Shown: one piece after another, positions 26,401 through 38,763 of the stretch
Layout: every line of letters begins with the position of its first letter
How positions within the stretch are numbered: position 1 is the first letter of the stretch
Assembly (NCBI RefSeq): GCF_026914265.1
Contig: NC_069123.1
Coordinates: 51,468,949 to 51,532,948 of the forward strand
From: Mya arenaria
Lineage: Eukaryota; Mollusca; Bivalvia; Myida; Myidae
Reading direction: 5' to 3'
Length of the DNA stretch: 64,000 nucleotides
The notes under the pieces: generated by a model
Told to the model about the DNA's origin: nothing
Databases searched by the model: none
The model's input: the letters and a program-made list of their open reading frames with translations, nothing else
Program-made: the position numbers and the translations under genes

Positions 26401-29400
26401 AAATGATGACAGACCTCAATTGGTCAATATATCTGTTTCCATTGCCCATGCAGTCACTTTTGATATGTCATGCAATGTTCGCCAAATATAGATTTTTTTC
26501 TACACGGCTGATTAATTTATTAATGTAGTTACGTTGATTTATGACCTTTTATAATTGAACATTTCCCCGCAACATTTTTTTTTTTACTATGAAACATGTA
26601 TACGGATAATTGTGGTCATGTTGTAAGAATGATGAGGACAGATCGCATTTACACAGAAATATTATCAGGGCTTTCAGTAAACAAAATCATTAACTTTCGA
26701 TTACTACTTAATTGTAATGTACAGGTAATTACCAGTCTGAACTCGTTATTTTATAAAACATCACTAAAACATACAAAAATGATTTGTAAGTTAATATTTT
26801 GCAGGTTACACTCCTTCAGATAGTTTTCGGACATCGAGATCATGAAATGTCGAGTTATTTTACATACGAAAGGTGTGTGTATTTATTACAAGTATAACAA
26901 GTTTACATTATAACGATAAAAGGAACATTCCACAAACTCACAAAGCATAAATTGGGGCACAGACATCATTGTGACACATTTCAGTATTAAATTTCTAACT
27001 AGATAAATATGCATCATTGAAATGGTTTTCAATGGGTCTCGATCATTTCAGTAGCTTGCCACTTTGTAAACTATATAACATACATTTGTAACTATATAAT
27101 ATTATATATATATATATATATAATAAGCATGAATTTAACAACATGTTTTATCATGTTAAAGCTTCCCGAAAAAAAACCTCACTGACTGATCTTCAAGTCC
27201 TTAACAGATGATTAAAAAGAGGGTCTCATCTGAGATCAGTCCTTATGAGTTCTGGGTGATAAAATTTCGTAATTACTTGAGATATTTCAGAAATATAGCA
27301 GTAAATGAAATGCATCGGTTTATTATCATATTTTGCAAACAAAGAAAAAAACTGTTTTTAAATGCAAATGCGGTGAAATGTTAAATTCCTTCTGAAATTT
27401 AAGATTTTAATGGGTCTTCCCCATTATGTCACATGTATACTTAAAATATGTACTATTTGACTTTTAATATAGCAACAATATTTGTCGTTTGATGTTACAT
27501 GGCAAATATGGGTTTTGAGCATGTGTTTAGTATACTTGTAGCGTCTATAAAACACTTCGAATAATCATTTCGTACATATTTGTCGACGAAATGAAATGCT
27601 ATATGGCAGTACATGTACTGTGTGAAACTTGATCATGATTGCCCTTTTATGTCCGTTGACAGTGAACACGCTGGGCTAGTTACAGGGATGGGTGACAGAC
27701 CGGGGATTTCAGTTGACGGCGGGGTATGAGCTCGATAACAGAGCCATGCTTTCTCCCCGGGCATCTGGGGTATGGAAGGGAAATCGAATAGACTCTAGCT
27801 TGATTTAAAATCATGGCCTATTGAACACATGCATGTTCGCGAGTGTATCGTCTTCATGCGTTATGTTCGACTGCCTCTCAATGCAACAAGAAGGGGTATT
27901 CTGATTTGTATCATTTAAGTGTTTCAGGTGGTGCATACATCTATTGAACGAAATAGCAATACTGCAACACCCCGTATTGTATGGTAAAATGATATTATAA
28001 TAATGCCCAACCCCATGTAGCGTCAATGTCCAAACAATAAAACCAGTGTAGTCTTTGGTGAAAAGTTTTTAAGTCTATTTAAGTGTGGGAAATCATCATT
28101 ACAGTTGAATATAACTTGCGTAAACAACTTTAAAAGGAAAATAAATCAAGACATTTTGTCACACAACGTGATGTTACACATCAATAAATTTTTCAATGTT
28201 ATTTAAAGGCTTTTGCAGGGTTATATTTAACCATGTTTTAGAACTACAAGAGTTTAACGTGGGTGTATTGACAGACACTGACGAGAATGAAAACTAGGAG
28301 AAATTAATGAACAGGTAATAGGGCGTACCCACGAACAAAACGATATTTTGAAATCGTGATCAGCTGAAAAGCAAGTTTTCCATCACAGAGCTTAATACCA
28401 GTTTATACTTTTTCGAGATCCTTGTAGGGCATCCAACAATCATGTATGTACGATGAAGCCCACCTGTTGGGCAGACCTTCATGTGACGAGTACTTACACT
28501 GTGTGTCACGGCCGGGGTAGCACTCGCGCCACATGCCACTGTGGCGATCAGTGATGTGCCGCCCCACAGAGGGGTCTGCCACCCGTGCCGTTCGCGTCTC
28601 TATGCCTAGTGCCGAAACGTTGACGGCCACCTCCGTCCAATGATCCGTGGCGAACGACACCGACAGCAGTATGGCACCGATGAGCCCGAAAACGGTCGCC
28701 GCCACCAGCAGACCCGTCCCAAGAGAACTGTGGCTCATTTTCAAAGTTTTCAAAATTCCTCGTTTAAATATCCAATATAATACAGCTATATTACAGCTTT
28801 TCCAAGAATTTCTGTCCGAAAACGAAACATTCACAATGATTAAAACGCCCTCAAATAAAGTATGTATACTGTGAACGTAACTCACACTAAAACAATGGAG
28901 CCATACACCGTGAAAGAAAAACAAAACGGTGCGGAACAAGCGGACTCCGTTACCGTGAAATAACTTGTTTTCAAATGAAGACTATGGCTAGTAGACACTA
29001 CCTTGAATAAAATGAATTTATTAATGCATGTTTTGAAATCACATATCGTATTGAAGAGTTCGTGAAATGCCTCAAACACTGTGATGCCGATGATAGCCGG
29101 GAGTAACGCCAGAATCCGATGACACCGGGGAAAAATATCAGTATAGTATCTGACAAATTAGTATTAATAGTATCTGACCAGCTAGAATTGTATAGTATCT
29201 GACCAGCTTGTGTATTATAGTATCTGACCAGCTTGTGTATTATCGTATCTGACCAGCTTGTATAGTATCTGACCAGCTTGTGTATTGTAGTATCTCAGAC
29301 CAGCTTGTATAGTATCTGACCAGCTTGTGTAGTATGGTATCTGACCAGCATGTAAAGTATCTGACCAGCTTGTGTATTATAGTACCTGACCAGCTTGTAT

Positions 29401-31436
29401 AGTATCTGACCAGCTTGTATAGTATCAGACCAGCTTGTATAGTATCTGACCAGCTTGTGTATTATAGTTACTCAGACCAGCTTGTATAGTATGTGACCAG
29501 CTTGTATAGTATAGTATGTGACCAGCTTGTATAGTATTATAGTATCTAACCAATTAATATAGTATCTGACCAACTAATATAGTATCTTACCATCCTAGTA
29601 CTATATTATCTGACCAGCTTGTGTATTATAGTACCTGACCAGCTTGTATAGTATAGTATGTGACCAGCTTGTATAGTATTATAGTATCTAACCAATTAAT
29701 ATAGTATCTGACCAACTAATATAGTATCTTACCATCCTAGTACTATATTATCTGACCAGCTTGTATAGTATAGTACCTGACCAGCTTGCATAGTATAATA
29801 CCTGACCAGCTTGCATAGTATAGTACCTGACCAGCTTGCATAGTATAATACCTGACCAGCTTGCATAGTATAATACCTGACCAGCTTGCATAGTAAAGTA
29901 CCTGACCAGCTTGTATAGTATAGTACCTGACCAGCTTGTATAGTATAGTACCTGACCAGCTTGCATAGTAAAGTACCTGACCAGCTTGTATAGTATAGTA
30001 TCTGACCAGCTTGTATAGTATAGTATAGTACCTGACCAGCTTGCATAGTATAATACTTGACCAGCTTGCATAGTAAAGTACCTGACCAGCTTGTATAGTA
30101 TAGTACCTGACCAGCTTGCATAGTATAGTACCTGACCAGCTTGCATAGTAAAGTACCTGACCAGCTTGTATAGTATAGTACCTGACCAGCTTGTATAGTA
30201 TAGTATAATATAGTATCTGACCAATTAATATAGTATCTGACCATCCTAGTATAGCATCTGACCATCCTAGTATAGTATCTGACCATCCTAGTATAGTATC
30301 TGACCATCCTTGTATAGTATAAACATAAATAAGGAATGCGTTACCAGTTTCCAGGCTTCAGCCATTATACAGTCTCATATAATCGAGTGCGTACATGGAC
30401 AAATCATTATGTTATAAGGTTACGTAGGCCTTAACCAGAACAAAAAGATGAAAAACAAGAAGATAGATGTCATTATTGTGAGAGCGCATCTGTTATTTTG
30501 ACATCTCTGTCGACAAGCAATGCCTCTGGGCTCGTGTTTTCGAGTGATCTGACAATTGGACAAATAAAAACAAATTTTGAGAACAATAAGACAAAGAAAA
30601 TATGACATAATTAAAACACTGCTAAGTTGAATGAATACTGAAATGTTGAATTGGACATTAAAAACAAGTGTATGGTAAAGCTCAACTAAAATAGAGTCGA
30701 CCTATACGAGTGAGAGATCAATAAACCGGTTATTGGAAATGAATAATTGAACAGGATTCCGTCTACACCTGAACAGCGTTGTACGAGTCAGCTGTTGAAC
30801 GAGGTGTATGCAAATCTTAAATCACATAATCTTTGTGTATGTTAAATATTTATAACAAACATGGTCATAACAAAATTTGAAAACGTATCCTATCGTCAAG
30901 GTATCAGATTTTGTAACACAAACCCGCCGTCAGTGAAATTGAGTCGCTATTCAGTATTTCAGCGACATTCATTTGAGAAATATAGGCGGGGTCGACACTG
31001 TAATAGTCATGATTTTCTTTATTAACCATACCGAGTAAAAGTCAGTCAAATATTTCAGTTACCCTAGTTAGAAATACATTTATTTTCCTTCCTCTCTCTA
31101 CACTAGCAGATTTTTTTTATATCATCATTAATGTTACACATCTTCCTGGTGTCGGTGTCGTATTTCATCAGGTGTGACAGTCCCTATCTATTACTTACAG
31201 ATTGTGTCGTTGCCGGAGTAGCACTCCCTCCAAAAGCCCCGATTCCTATCGTGTGTGTAGCGGGCAAGGACGGGGTTACTGTCCCTCAGTGTTCGATACG
31301 CACCCAAGGAGCCCTCCTTAACCTGGAAATCCTGCCAGTGGTCCGTGGCGAACGAGACCGCCAGCAGCACCATCACCACCGGTCCCAGAATCGTCGCACT
31401 CACTATCATACATGTCCCACAAGAGCTTCTGCCCAT
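23415..31436 (-). CDS. Claudin-like four-transmembrane protein with two alternative first exons, gene 2 (313/314 aa)
   Basis: Shared exons on the minus strand are 25612-25490, 25136-24999, 24747-24635, 24390-24253 and 23606-23415. They are preceded by either exon 1A (31436-31199) or exon 1B (28738-28498). All junctions use gt/ag and phases agree (1,1,1,0,0). Numbering by isoform B: TM1 about 9-29, loop 1 with W34 and the G-M-W-x(2)-C73 plus C97 claudin pattern, TM2 about 127-149, TM3 about 155-175, TM4 about 218-240. A Tyr/Pro-rich cytoplasmic tail of about 70 residues begins with a YQDRDYYDK motif. Loop 2 contains YNWPS before TM4. The superfamily makes paracellular seals or modulates channels; the precise subfamily is not assigned. 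The acceptor of the second shared exon (25136) has a weak pyrimidine tract. The tail does not end in an obvious PDZ ligand. Confidence 0.75.
23909..24060 (+). mobile_element. Fragment of the TTAA/agctgcactc MITE family
   Basis: Within the last intron of gene 2, aaaaagctgcactatcacag followed by attgacag matches the terminal sequence of the elements at 42289 and 46360. The body is degenerate and the other end was not found. Confidence 0.45.
25690..26450. repeat. Degenerate tandem repeats in gene 2 intron 1
   Basis: A 37-bp direct duplication (ctgggagaaggacatgaaga ... gatttacag) occupies about 25695-25768. Beyond it, to about 26450, a looser repeat of about 75-80 bp recurs with the theme cctccattggtcaacatatc, tgtttccattacactgagct and gaagttggac. 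Confidence 0.65.
26460..28490. other. Intronic sequence of gene 2, no further gene
   Basis: No coding signature was found. A short (ta)n run lies at about 27100-27122. A comparatively GC-rich patch at 27640-27800 stands out from the AT-rich surroundings and could be regulatory, but no specific site is identifiable. Confidence 0.45.
28498..28738 (-). CDS. Alternative first exon 1B of gene 2 (TM1 and loop 1)
   Basis: Codes residues 1-80 plus one base and ends at T|gtaagt, the same phase as exon 1A. It starts MSHSSLGT and shares VSFATDHW and a G-M-W-R-E-C-Y-x-G-x-D-T block with 1A. The loop body between them differs, and its only sequon is N40-V-S. Reading on past the donor would stop the frame after about 30 more residues, so splicing is required. 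Confidence 0.74.
29125..30325. repeat. 20/25-bp minisatellite between alternative first exons
   Basis: Units are tctgaccagcttgtatagta (20 bp) and a 25-bp form, cctgaccagcttgcatagta plus tagta. Edge variants read ccaattaatatagta and ccatcctagtatag. The array starts about 390 bp upstream of the exon 1B start codon. Long minus-strand open frames across it (up to about 190 codons) only reflect repeat translation. Confidence 0.95.
31199..31436 (-). CDS. Alternative first exon 1A of gene 2 (TM1 and loop 1)
   Basis: Codes residues 1-79 plus one base and ends at a T|gtaagt donor. It starts MGRSSCGT, has a TM1 of about 9-29, the shared VSFATDHW block and the G-F-W-R-E-C motif. A glycosylation sequon N76-D-T lies four residues after the loop cysteine C72. 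It splices in frame to 25612 (junction Phe). Another in-frame start codon (GTG) upstream is not needed. Confidence 0.72.
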
Positions 31437-31499
31437 ATTTACACTCACAATTGTCCGCGTATGTCAAAAATCCTCAAATGTTAGCACAGGTGTTGACAC

Positions 31500-32453
<954 letters not shown>

Positions 32454-32459
32454 CGTATG

Positions 32460-33535
32460 TTCACGTGTTGACGTCCAATAGAACAAAGAAATTAAATCGT
32501 GACTCTCTCTCTCTCTCTTCCCTTTTTGTTTTAATCGCGCAATCGCTCGTCATGTTCATATGACCAGTTGTTGATTTAAACGCACCCGTCTGTTGTTCCA
32601 GCAAAAAAATACCAGGCAAGCAAACTAAGATGCGGTTAAGAAAGGTACCTGTATACTCATAACTCATAGCAAAGCCTATCACCAATTGAAGATGCGGCAA
32701 GCAAACAGACGGATAACTGACAGTGGGGCGGACAGCGACACAATACACGGACAATAGACGAGCATCAGGTAGTAGAACATTAACAGTCGGACATACGGAC
32801 GCAAAACAGACAGACAATAATGGCTCCAGTCCACAGACATAAGGTTCATTCTGTGCCTTAACTATTTTAGTCCAAGGACAGGGCATTACATGATGTTATA
32901 CATTGTTATGACTTAAGTTTGATCCTTTTAAATGTCTCATGCATGAAAATGTTTTGATTTGTATTCAACATTTTGTCATCGTTACTGTAAATAACATTTT
33001 TGAAAAATGGTGGTTAAACAATACTGACTGATGTAAAATGTGTGTACTAATCAATATTGTCTCATTTTGTGTGAACACTTCAATTCATTAGTCATGTATT
33101 TCACAAGTGAATGGGCCATCCTTATGTTGTAGATTCATTCAATTAATAGGGAGCGGTCAAAGGGCGCGACGATTGGTAATGGACGGTAGGGCTACGGCTG
33201 CGGCTGTGACCCAATTGGCGGCTCAGGGTCGCCCAACCGTGGCCAGCATCTGATAAACGCAGCAATTTGAAAACCATCGGTGCCTTAAATCACTTTTCAC
33301 CAAGATGACCAGAGGGTTTATGTTCAACTTTTAAATGGCCATTTCAATGACAATAGCGATAGAAATTCGCCTTTATGGTCGTTGGATGAATTTTACAAAT
33401 AAATAGATACAGGTAACCAGTGAATCATTTACATTTCTATCGCCACAGAAGTCATCCGTAAAAGTTCAACCATATAAAAGACGCGATGTTGTTAAAAAAA
33501 TCTCCAAATACATATAAACGCTGCTTAAAAATGTT
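32460..33535. other. No recognisable gene
   Basis: A minus-strand frame of 141 codons at 32461-32886 has no recognisable domain and an irregular composition. A somewhat GC-rich patch lies at 33150-33260. No feature is called. Confidence 0.45.
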
Positions 33536-33539
33536 GCAT

Positions 33540-33700
33540 ATTTAAGGAATGAATTGCGGGGTTGATGTCATTATTGGGGTAAGAACGCAATTGGGTTGGT
33601 CAATGTGTGTGGAGTCCGAAGGACTCCACGCGTACTTTGATCAACCCAATTGCGTTCATATCCCCGATAATGACATCAACCCCGCAATTCATTCCTTATA
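33540..33700. mobile_element. Palindromic MITE-like element
   Basis: Left arm tttaaggaatgaattgcggg and right arm ccccgcaattcattccttat enclose matching blocks (ttgatgtcattat / ataatgacatcaa; gaacgcaattgggttg / caacccaattgcgttc). The centre is ggagtccgaaggactcc. A related fragment with gaacgcaattgccgaacagt and ttatttaaggaatggaagtt lies at about 34086-34130. Confidence 0.75.
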
Positions 33701-34524
33701 TTTACACCAATAGTTTATTATTTCATTCAAGAATTGTTAAAAAAATACTTCATTTCATTTAAGAAAACCTTTCAGTAATCCGTTCTTACCCATTCTGTAA
33801 ATAAAACGGCCCGACTATAACCGGAAACTTTTTTTTTCAAATGACGTCACAATAACGCGGGAAAAGATCAACCACTTGAAATCACTTTAAAACGTAAAAT
33901 TGAAACACTTCTGGTGCCAATATATTTAAAATATAATAAACTAACACTTTTAAAAATGTTGATCTATATTTTACGGGACCTGCAGACACAATACAGCCAA
34001 TAACAAGATCAATAGCTTTCATGTATATTGTTATGCAATGAATTACGATCCGAACATATCCGAAGATGTTGCGTTCATCGATTGATGAACGCAATTGCCG
34101 AACAGTTTATTTAAGGAATGGAAGTTGAGGTGTAAATATACGAACATGATGAACCTATGTCTTAAAATTAATCAAAGAGTAAACATTTGTTTGAACAAAA
34201 TATATTTAAAGTATATGTACATGTGTATGTATATAACCAAATAAACGCCGACTGTCGCCGTTCACATGGGTTGTCATATTTTATTTGCGAACCGGTTTCG
34301 CTTCATGCCCATCAGGGCAAATCACTATAGATATGTGAACAAAATCAAATGAATATTTAAACGTGAACACACAAAGCGATAAAAGATGTTTTCTATATTT
34401 TAAGTATTGTTCAGTATGAATTCAAATTTAAACTTATTTGTTTTACAATGTGTGAAACAACGTATTACAATGTTTAATTATCCACTCTCGTTGGCAGGGT
34501 GTTACGCGAGAGTGTGGTCTTGTG

Positions 34525-34562
34525 TTGTGGGAGAAACCAGAGTACCCGGTGGAAACCCACTC
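34525..34562 (+). repeat. Short interspersed gggagaaaccagagtacccg motif
   Basis: The segment gggagaaaccagagtacccg followed by gtggaaaccca is a diverged copy of a motif (gaggaaaccggagtacccgg agaaaaccca) that I recall recurring in many eukaryote genomes. Its function is unclear. The identification is from memory of the motif, not from a search. Confidence 0.4.
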
Positions 34563-34871
34563 ATCCGACGTGATGAACAAAACCAACCCCGCACGTCGAC
34601 AACCTGTTAAGATGTTTAAATGTTTCACTTATTCATCGGAATCGGAAAATAGACGCCTTTTTGGTACTATATTAATTTGACGACCCATAATGGAAAAAAT
34701 ATTGGGCACCGTGTGACCAGTCCTGGACCAATGGCGTTGCGTCTTTCGTGTTGGAGGCGTGCTATAGTGTGATATGTTAACATCATTACACGGAGAAACG
34801 AGTTGCGCGGGAATGAGCGGTTTTGTGCATCATTCAAAACAACGTCATTTCCCACACTGGTAGCGAAAAAC

Positions 34872-37800
34872 ATGGGGAATCAAACATCAAAACTTTCCGC
34901 AAGTTCAACCGAATCTCCCTCAGAGAGATACACCTTACGGGAGAGTTCGAGTTTCGAATTGGAATCTTCTAAGAAAGAAAACAAAGAATGCACACCAGAA
35001 TCTGGGCAACAGAAATTATTTCCCAAAATAGTTCCAGAAAAGACAGAACTACAAGACGTATTGGAATGCGAAGACGAAGAATTGAGGCAAAAGAGTATCG
35101 ACAATTTAACAAATGACCTCACAAAAGCGGATGACCCTCGCTATGCTAGGCATCGGTCCCAAGAGCGACTACAAACGACGGAAAAATCCGGGGACGGAAG
35201 CGATCAGCAGAAGATAGGTAATAGTACATGTACACATTATTTTTACAAAATTAACATGTTTTACACATGGAACATGTGCGTGTTGTGTTCTGTATTATTT
35301 AATTCGTGATCTCAACATTTCTTCATCACATTTAATTATTCATAAATTTTAAGTGCTGTTTTAAGGGACTTTTAGTTTAGCGGTATTTAGAAAAAAACAA
35401 ATTTCAATCAGTCGAAATACTGATTATTTGTCCGATCTTATGTTATATAATAATCATGATATTCAGTTCCAACGCCTTTTAATCTCCATTATAACTATCT
35501 TCTTGAGAAATGTAAGTAAAATGCATTTAACAGCACAAAAAGATGCGCGTAAGGTCAAACCATCAATTGCTTTCGTCGTGAGCACGTCCGACGATGGAAT
35601 CAGTTCCGACGGCGTTCCACTATTGCGTCCCCCCTCCCGCCGGATGGTGGAGCGACATGATCCGCACACCACGAGGTCGTCACACGCCGCCACAGGGGTG
35701 AGGTTTACATTCTTTAAATGCCGAGGTCGAAGTTCGTGAGTTTTAACGGGTGTGTGTGGAGATGTGGATATGGTGCGTGTGCACAATGTGAAAAAGTGTT
35801 TGTGATAGAAAACACCGCGACATTTCGATCTCATATTATGTTGTAGTTTTCGAGGTGCTTTATGTGCTTTGTCGTACATTGCAAATCTATTACACACAGA
35901 CATTGAACATATAGACATTGTACACCTTGACATTGTACACCTAGATATTGTACACACAGACATTGAACACCTAGACATTGTACACACAGACATTGTACAC
36001 CAAGACATTGCGTACATCTAGACATTGTACACCTAGACATTGTACACCAAGACATTGTACATACAGACATTGTACACCTAGACGTTATACACCTAGACAG
36101 TGTGCACACAGACATTGTACACACAGACATTGTACACCTAGACATTGTACACACAGACATTGTACACACAGACATTGTACACCTAGACGTTATACACCTA
36201 GACATTGTGCACACAGACATTGTACACACAGACATTGTACACCTAGACATTGTACACACAGACATTATACACCTAGACATTGTACACACAGACATTGTAC
36301 ACCAAGACATTGTACACCTAGACATTGTACACCAGGACATTGTACACCTAGACATTGTACACCAAGACATTGTACACACAGACATTGAACACACAGACAT
36401 TGTACACACAGACATTGTACACCTAGACATTGTACACACAGACATTGTACACACAGATATTGTACATACAGGCATTGTACACACAGACATTGTACATACA
36501 GACATTGTACACACAGACATTGTACATACAGACATTGTACACACAGACATTGTACACACAGATATTGTACATACAGGCATTGTACACACAGACATTGTAC
36601 ATACAGACATTGTACACACAGACATTGTACATACAGACATTGTACACACAGACATTGTACATACAGACATTGTACATACAGACATTGTACATACAGACAT
36701 TGTACATACAGACATTGTACCCAGACATTGTACAGTCAGATATTGTACATACAGACATTGTACACACAGACATTGTACACACAGACATTGTACATACAGA
36801 CATTGTAAACAGACATTGTACATACAGACATTGTACACAGACATTGTACATACAGACATTGTACACAGACATTGTACATACAGACATTGTACACAGACAT
36901 TGTACATACAGACATTGTACACACAGACATTGTACATACAGACATTGTACATACAGACATTGTACATACAGACATTGTACATACAGACATTGTACACAGA
37001 CATTGTACACACAGATATTGTACATACAGACATTGTACACACAGACATTGTACACACAGACATTGTACATACAGACATTGTACACAGACATTGTACATAC
37101 AGACATTGTACACAGACATTGTACATACAGACATTGTACACAGACATTGTACATACAGACATTGTACACAGACATTGTACATACAGACATTGTACATACA
37201 GACATTGTACACAGACATTGTACATACAGACATTGTACACAGACATTGTACACACAGATATTGTACATACAGACATTGTACATACAGACATTGTACATAC
37301 AGACATTGTACACAGACATTGTACACACAGACATTGTACATACAGACATTGTACACACAGACATTGTACACACAGACATTGTACATACAGACATTGTACA
37401 TACAGACATTGTACACAGACATTGTACATACATACATTGTTCACACATATATTGTACACACAGATATTGTACACACATATATTGTACACACAGACATTGA
37501 ACACACGATATTGTACACACAGACATTGTACACACAGACATTGTACACACACACATTGAACACACAGACATTGAACACAAAGAAATTGAACACACAGACA
37601 TTGTACACACATACATTGTACACACAGACATTAAACACACATATATTGTTCACACAGATATTGTACACACATATATTGTACATACAGACATTGTACACAC
37701 ATACATTGTACACACATACATTGAACACACAGACATTGAACACAAAGACATTGTACACACAGACATTGTACACACAGATATTGTACACACATACATTGTA

Positions 37801-38684
37801 CACACACGATATTGTACACATAGACATTGTACACACAGACATTGAACACACGATATTGTACATACTCCGTTTTGCTCACCCCGACCTCTCTAGCAATTCA
37901 TCTAGGAGTTTACTAGATGTTCCAGCTTAATCAGATGGGCATCAGCGTAACACAGGCAACGTCTTGCGATTAGCTTGAAATAGTCAAGCGTTTTAAACGT
38001 GGCCATATGATAATAACAAATCTCGCTTCTAGCTTTTAGAAGACCAAAAACTCATTTTGTTATTCTGCTTTGTTTTATGGTAATTTTGATAACGAAATCA
38101 CCAGTTACCAGACTTGACGTGTAGGACATACGGGGTTTACGCAAACTCTAATACTTCCAAACACGAAACTAGGTTGTCAGTGTAAATTAACACCTGGTTT
38201 ACATATGATTTAAAATGCCCTGTCATGCGTTTTTTGACTGTGTTTAATTCTTACGTTACCATACACCTTTTTAACAACAGTAACGTTTTCTTACAATTAT
38301 TTCTTCGAGGAATGTTTGTAGTTTAGACAAACAATTGATGGGAATTCGATGTCATACATAATTATGAGCGGTGCGTTTCATTGTCAGTATATATGACGTT
38401 TGTCGATTTGTTAACAGGAGTACACATGTCAGGAAAAGTGCATGATGGCCGACATTTTGCGGAGGAACATTCTGGCGGATCGCGTGGCGAAAGCGGCCGT
38501 CTCCGAACAGCGCGTTGAGGAAGCGCGCCGAAGGCGGCATCAGCAAGCCGCAGACGAGCAAGTGCGCGAGGGATTCAAAATTTTGAACTCTTATACGGAG
38601 TCGTCAGAAGGCGAGAGACGCTTGCGGGCCCTTGCAGACAAGACGAGGGAAATGAGGCTTGCGCCTGTCCATCGGAAATCATGA
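34872..38684 (+). CDS. N-myristoylated coiled-coil protein, possibly stathmin-like, gene 3 (3 exons, 258 aa)
   Basis: Exons are 34872-35217, 35534-35697 and 38418-38684. Donors are ATAG|gtaata and GGG|gtgagg; acceptors are ttaacag|CA and ttaacag|GA (phases 1 and 0). The N-terminus MGNQTSK fits the N-myristoyltransferase consensus (G2, S6, K7), which decided the start over the in-frame Met at 34803. Residues 8-115 are acidic, Ser-rich and probably disordered. Exon 2 has a KPSIAF segment and an R-P-P-S-R-R block. Exon 3 encodes a basic Arg/Glu/Ala coiled coil (about 180-220), and the protein ends HRKS. The lipid-anchor head and C-terminal coil recall stathmin-domain proteins, but the match is weak, so no symbol is given. 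Extra small exons inside the 2.7-kb second intron cannot be excluded. Confidence 0.62.
35890..37865. repeat. 15-bp minisatellite (with 13-bp variants) in gene 3 intron 2
   Basis: Units are cagacattgtacaca, cagacattgtacata and, on the left side, tagacattgtacacc. A 13-bp form (cagacattgtaca) alternates with the 15-bp forms from about 36720 to 37430. Because 15 is a multiple of 3, open frames of up to 593 codons occur on both strands. Their translations are monotonous Cys/Val/Tyr/Met or His/Thr repeats and are not believed to be proteins. Confidence 0.96.
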
Positions 38685-38757
38685 GAGCATCGGTTTCATG
38701 TAATTAAAAACAAGTACACGCTAATAGGCGAATTGAATACGATTCTTTAGTCCAGTA

Positions 38758-38763
38758 AATAAA
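38758..38763 (+). terminator. Poly(A) signal of gene 3
   Basis: AATAAA 74 bases after the stop codon at 38684, on the coding strand and at a usual distance. Confidence 0.6.

Noticed and set aside
29729-30307. Minus-strand frames of 158 and 192 codons
   Set aside because: Repeat translations of the 20/25-bp array in overlapping frames.
32461-32886. 141-codon minus-strand frame
   Set aside because: No recognisable domain or signal; borders an AT microsatellite and a ct repeat; not supported as a gene.
35831-37930. Open frames of 233-593 codons on both strands
   Set aside because: They are translations of a 15-bp minisatellite; the period is a multiple of three, so stops are excluded by arithmetic. 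The products are monotonous and exist on both strands.
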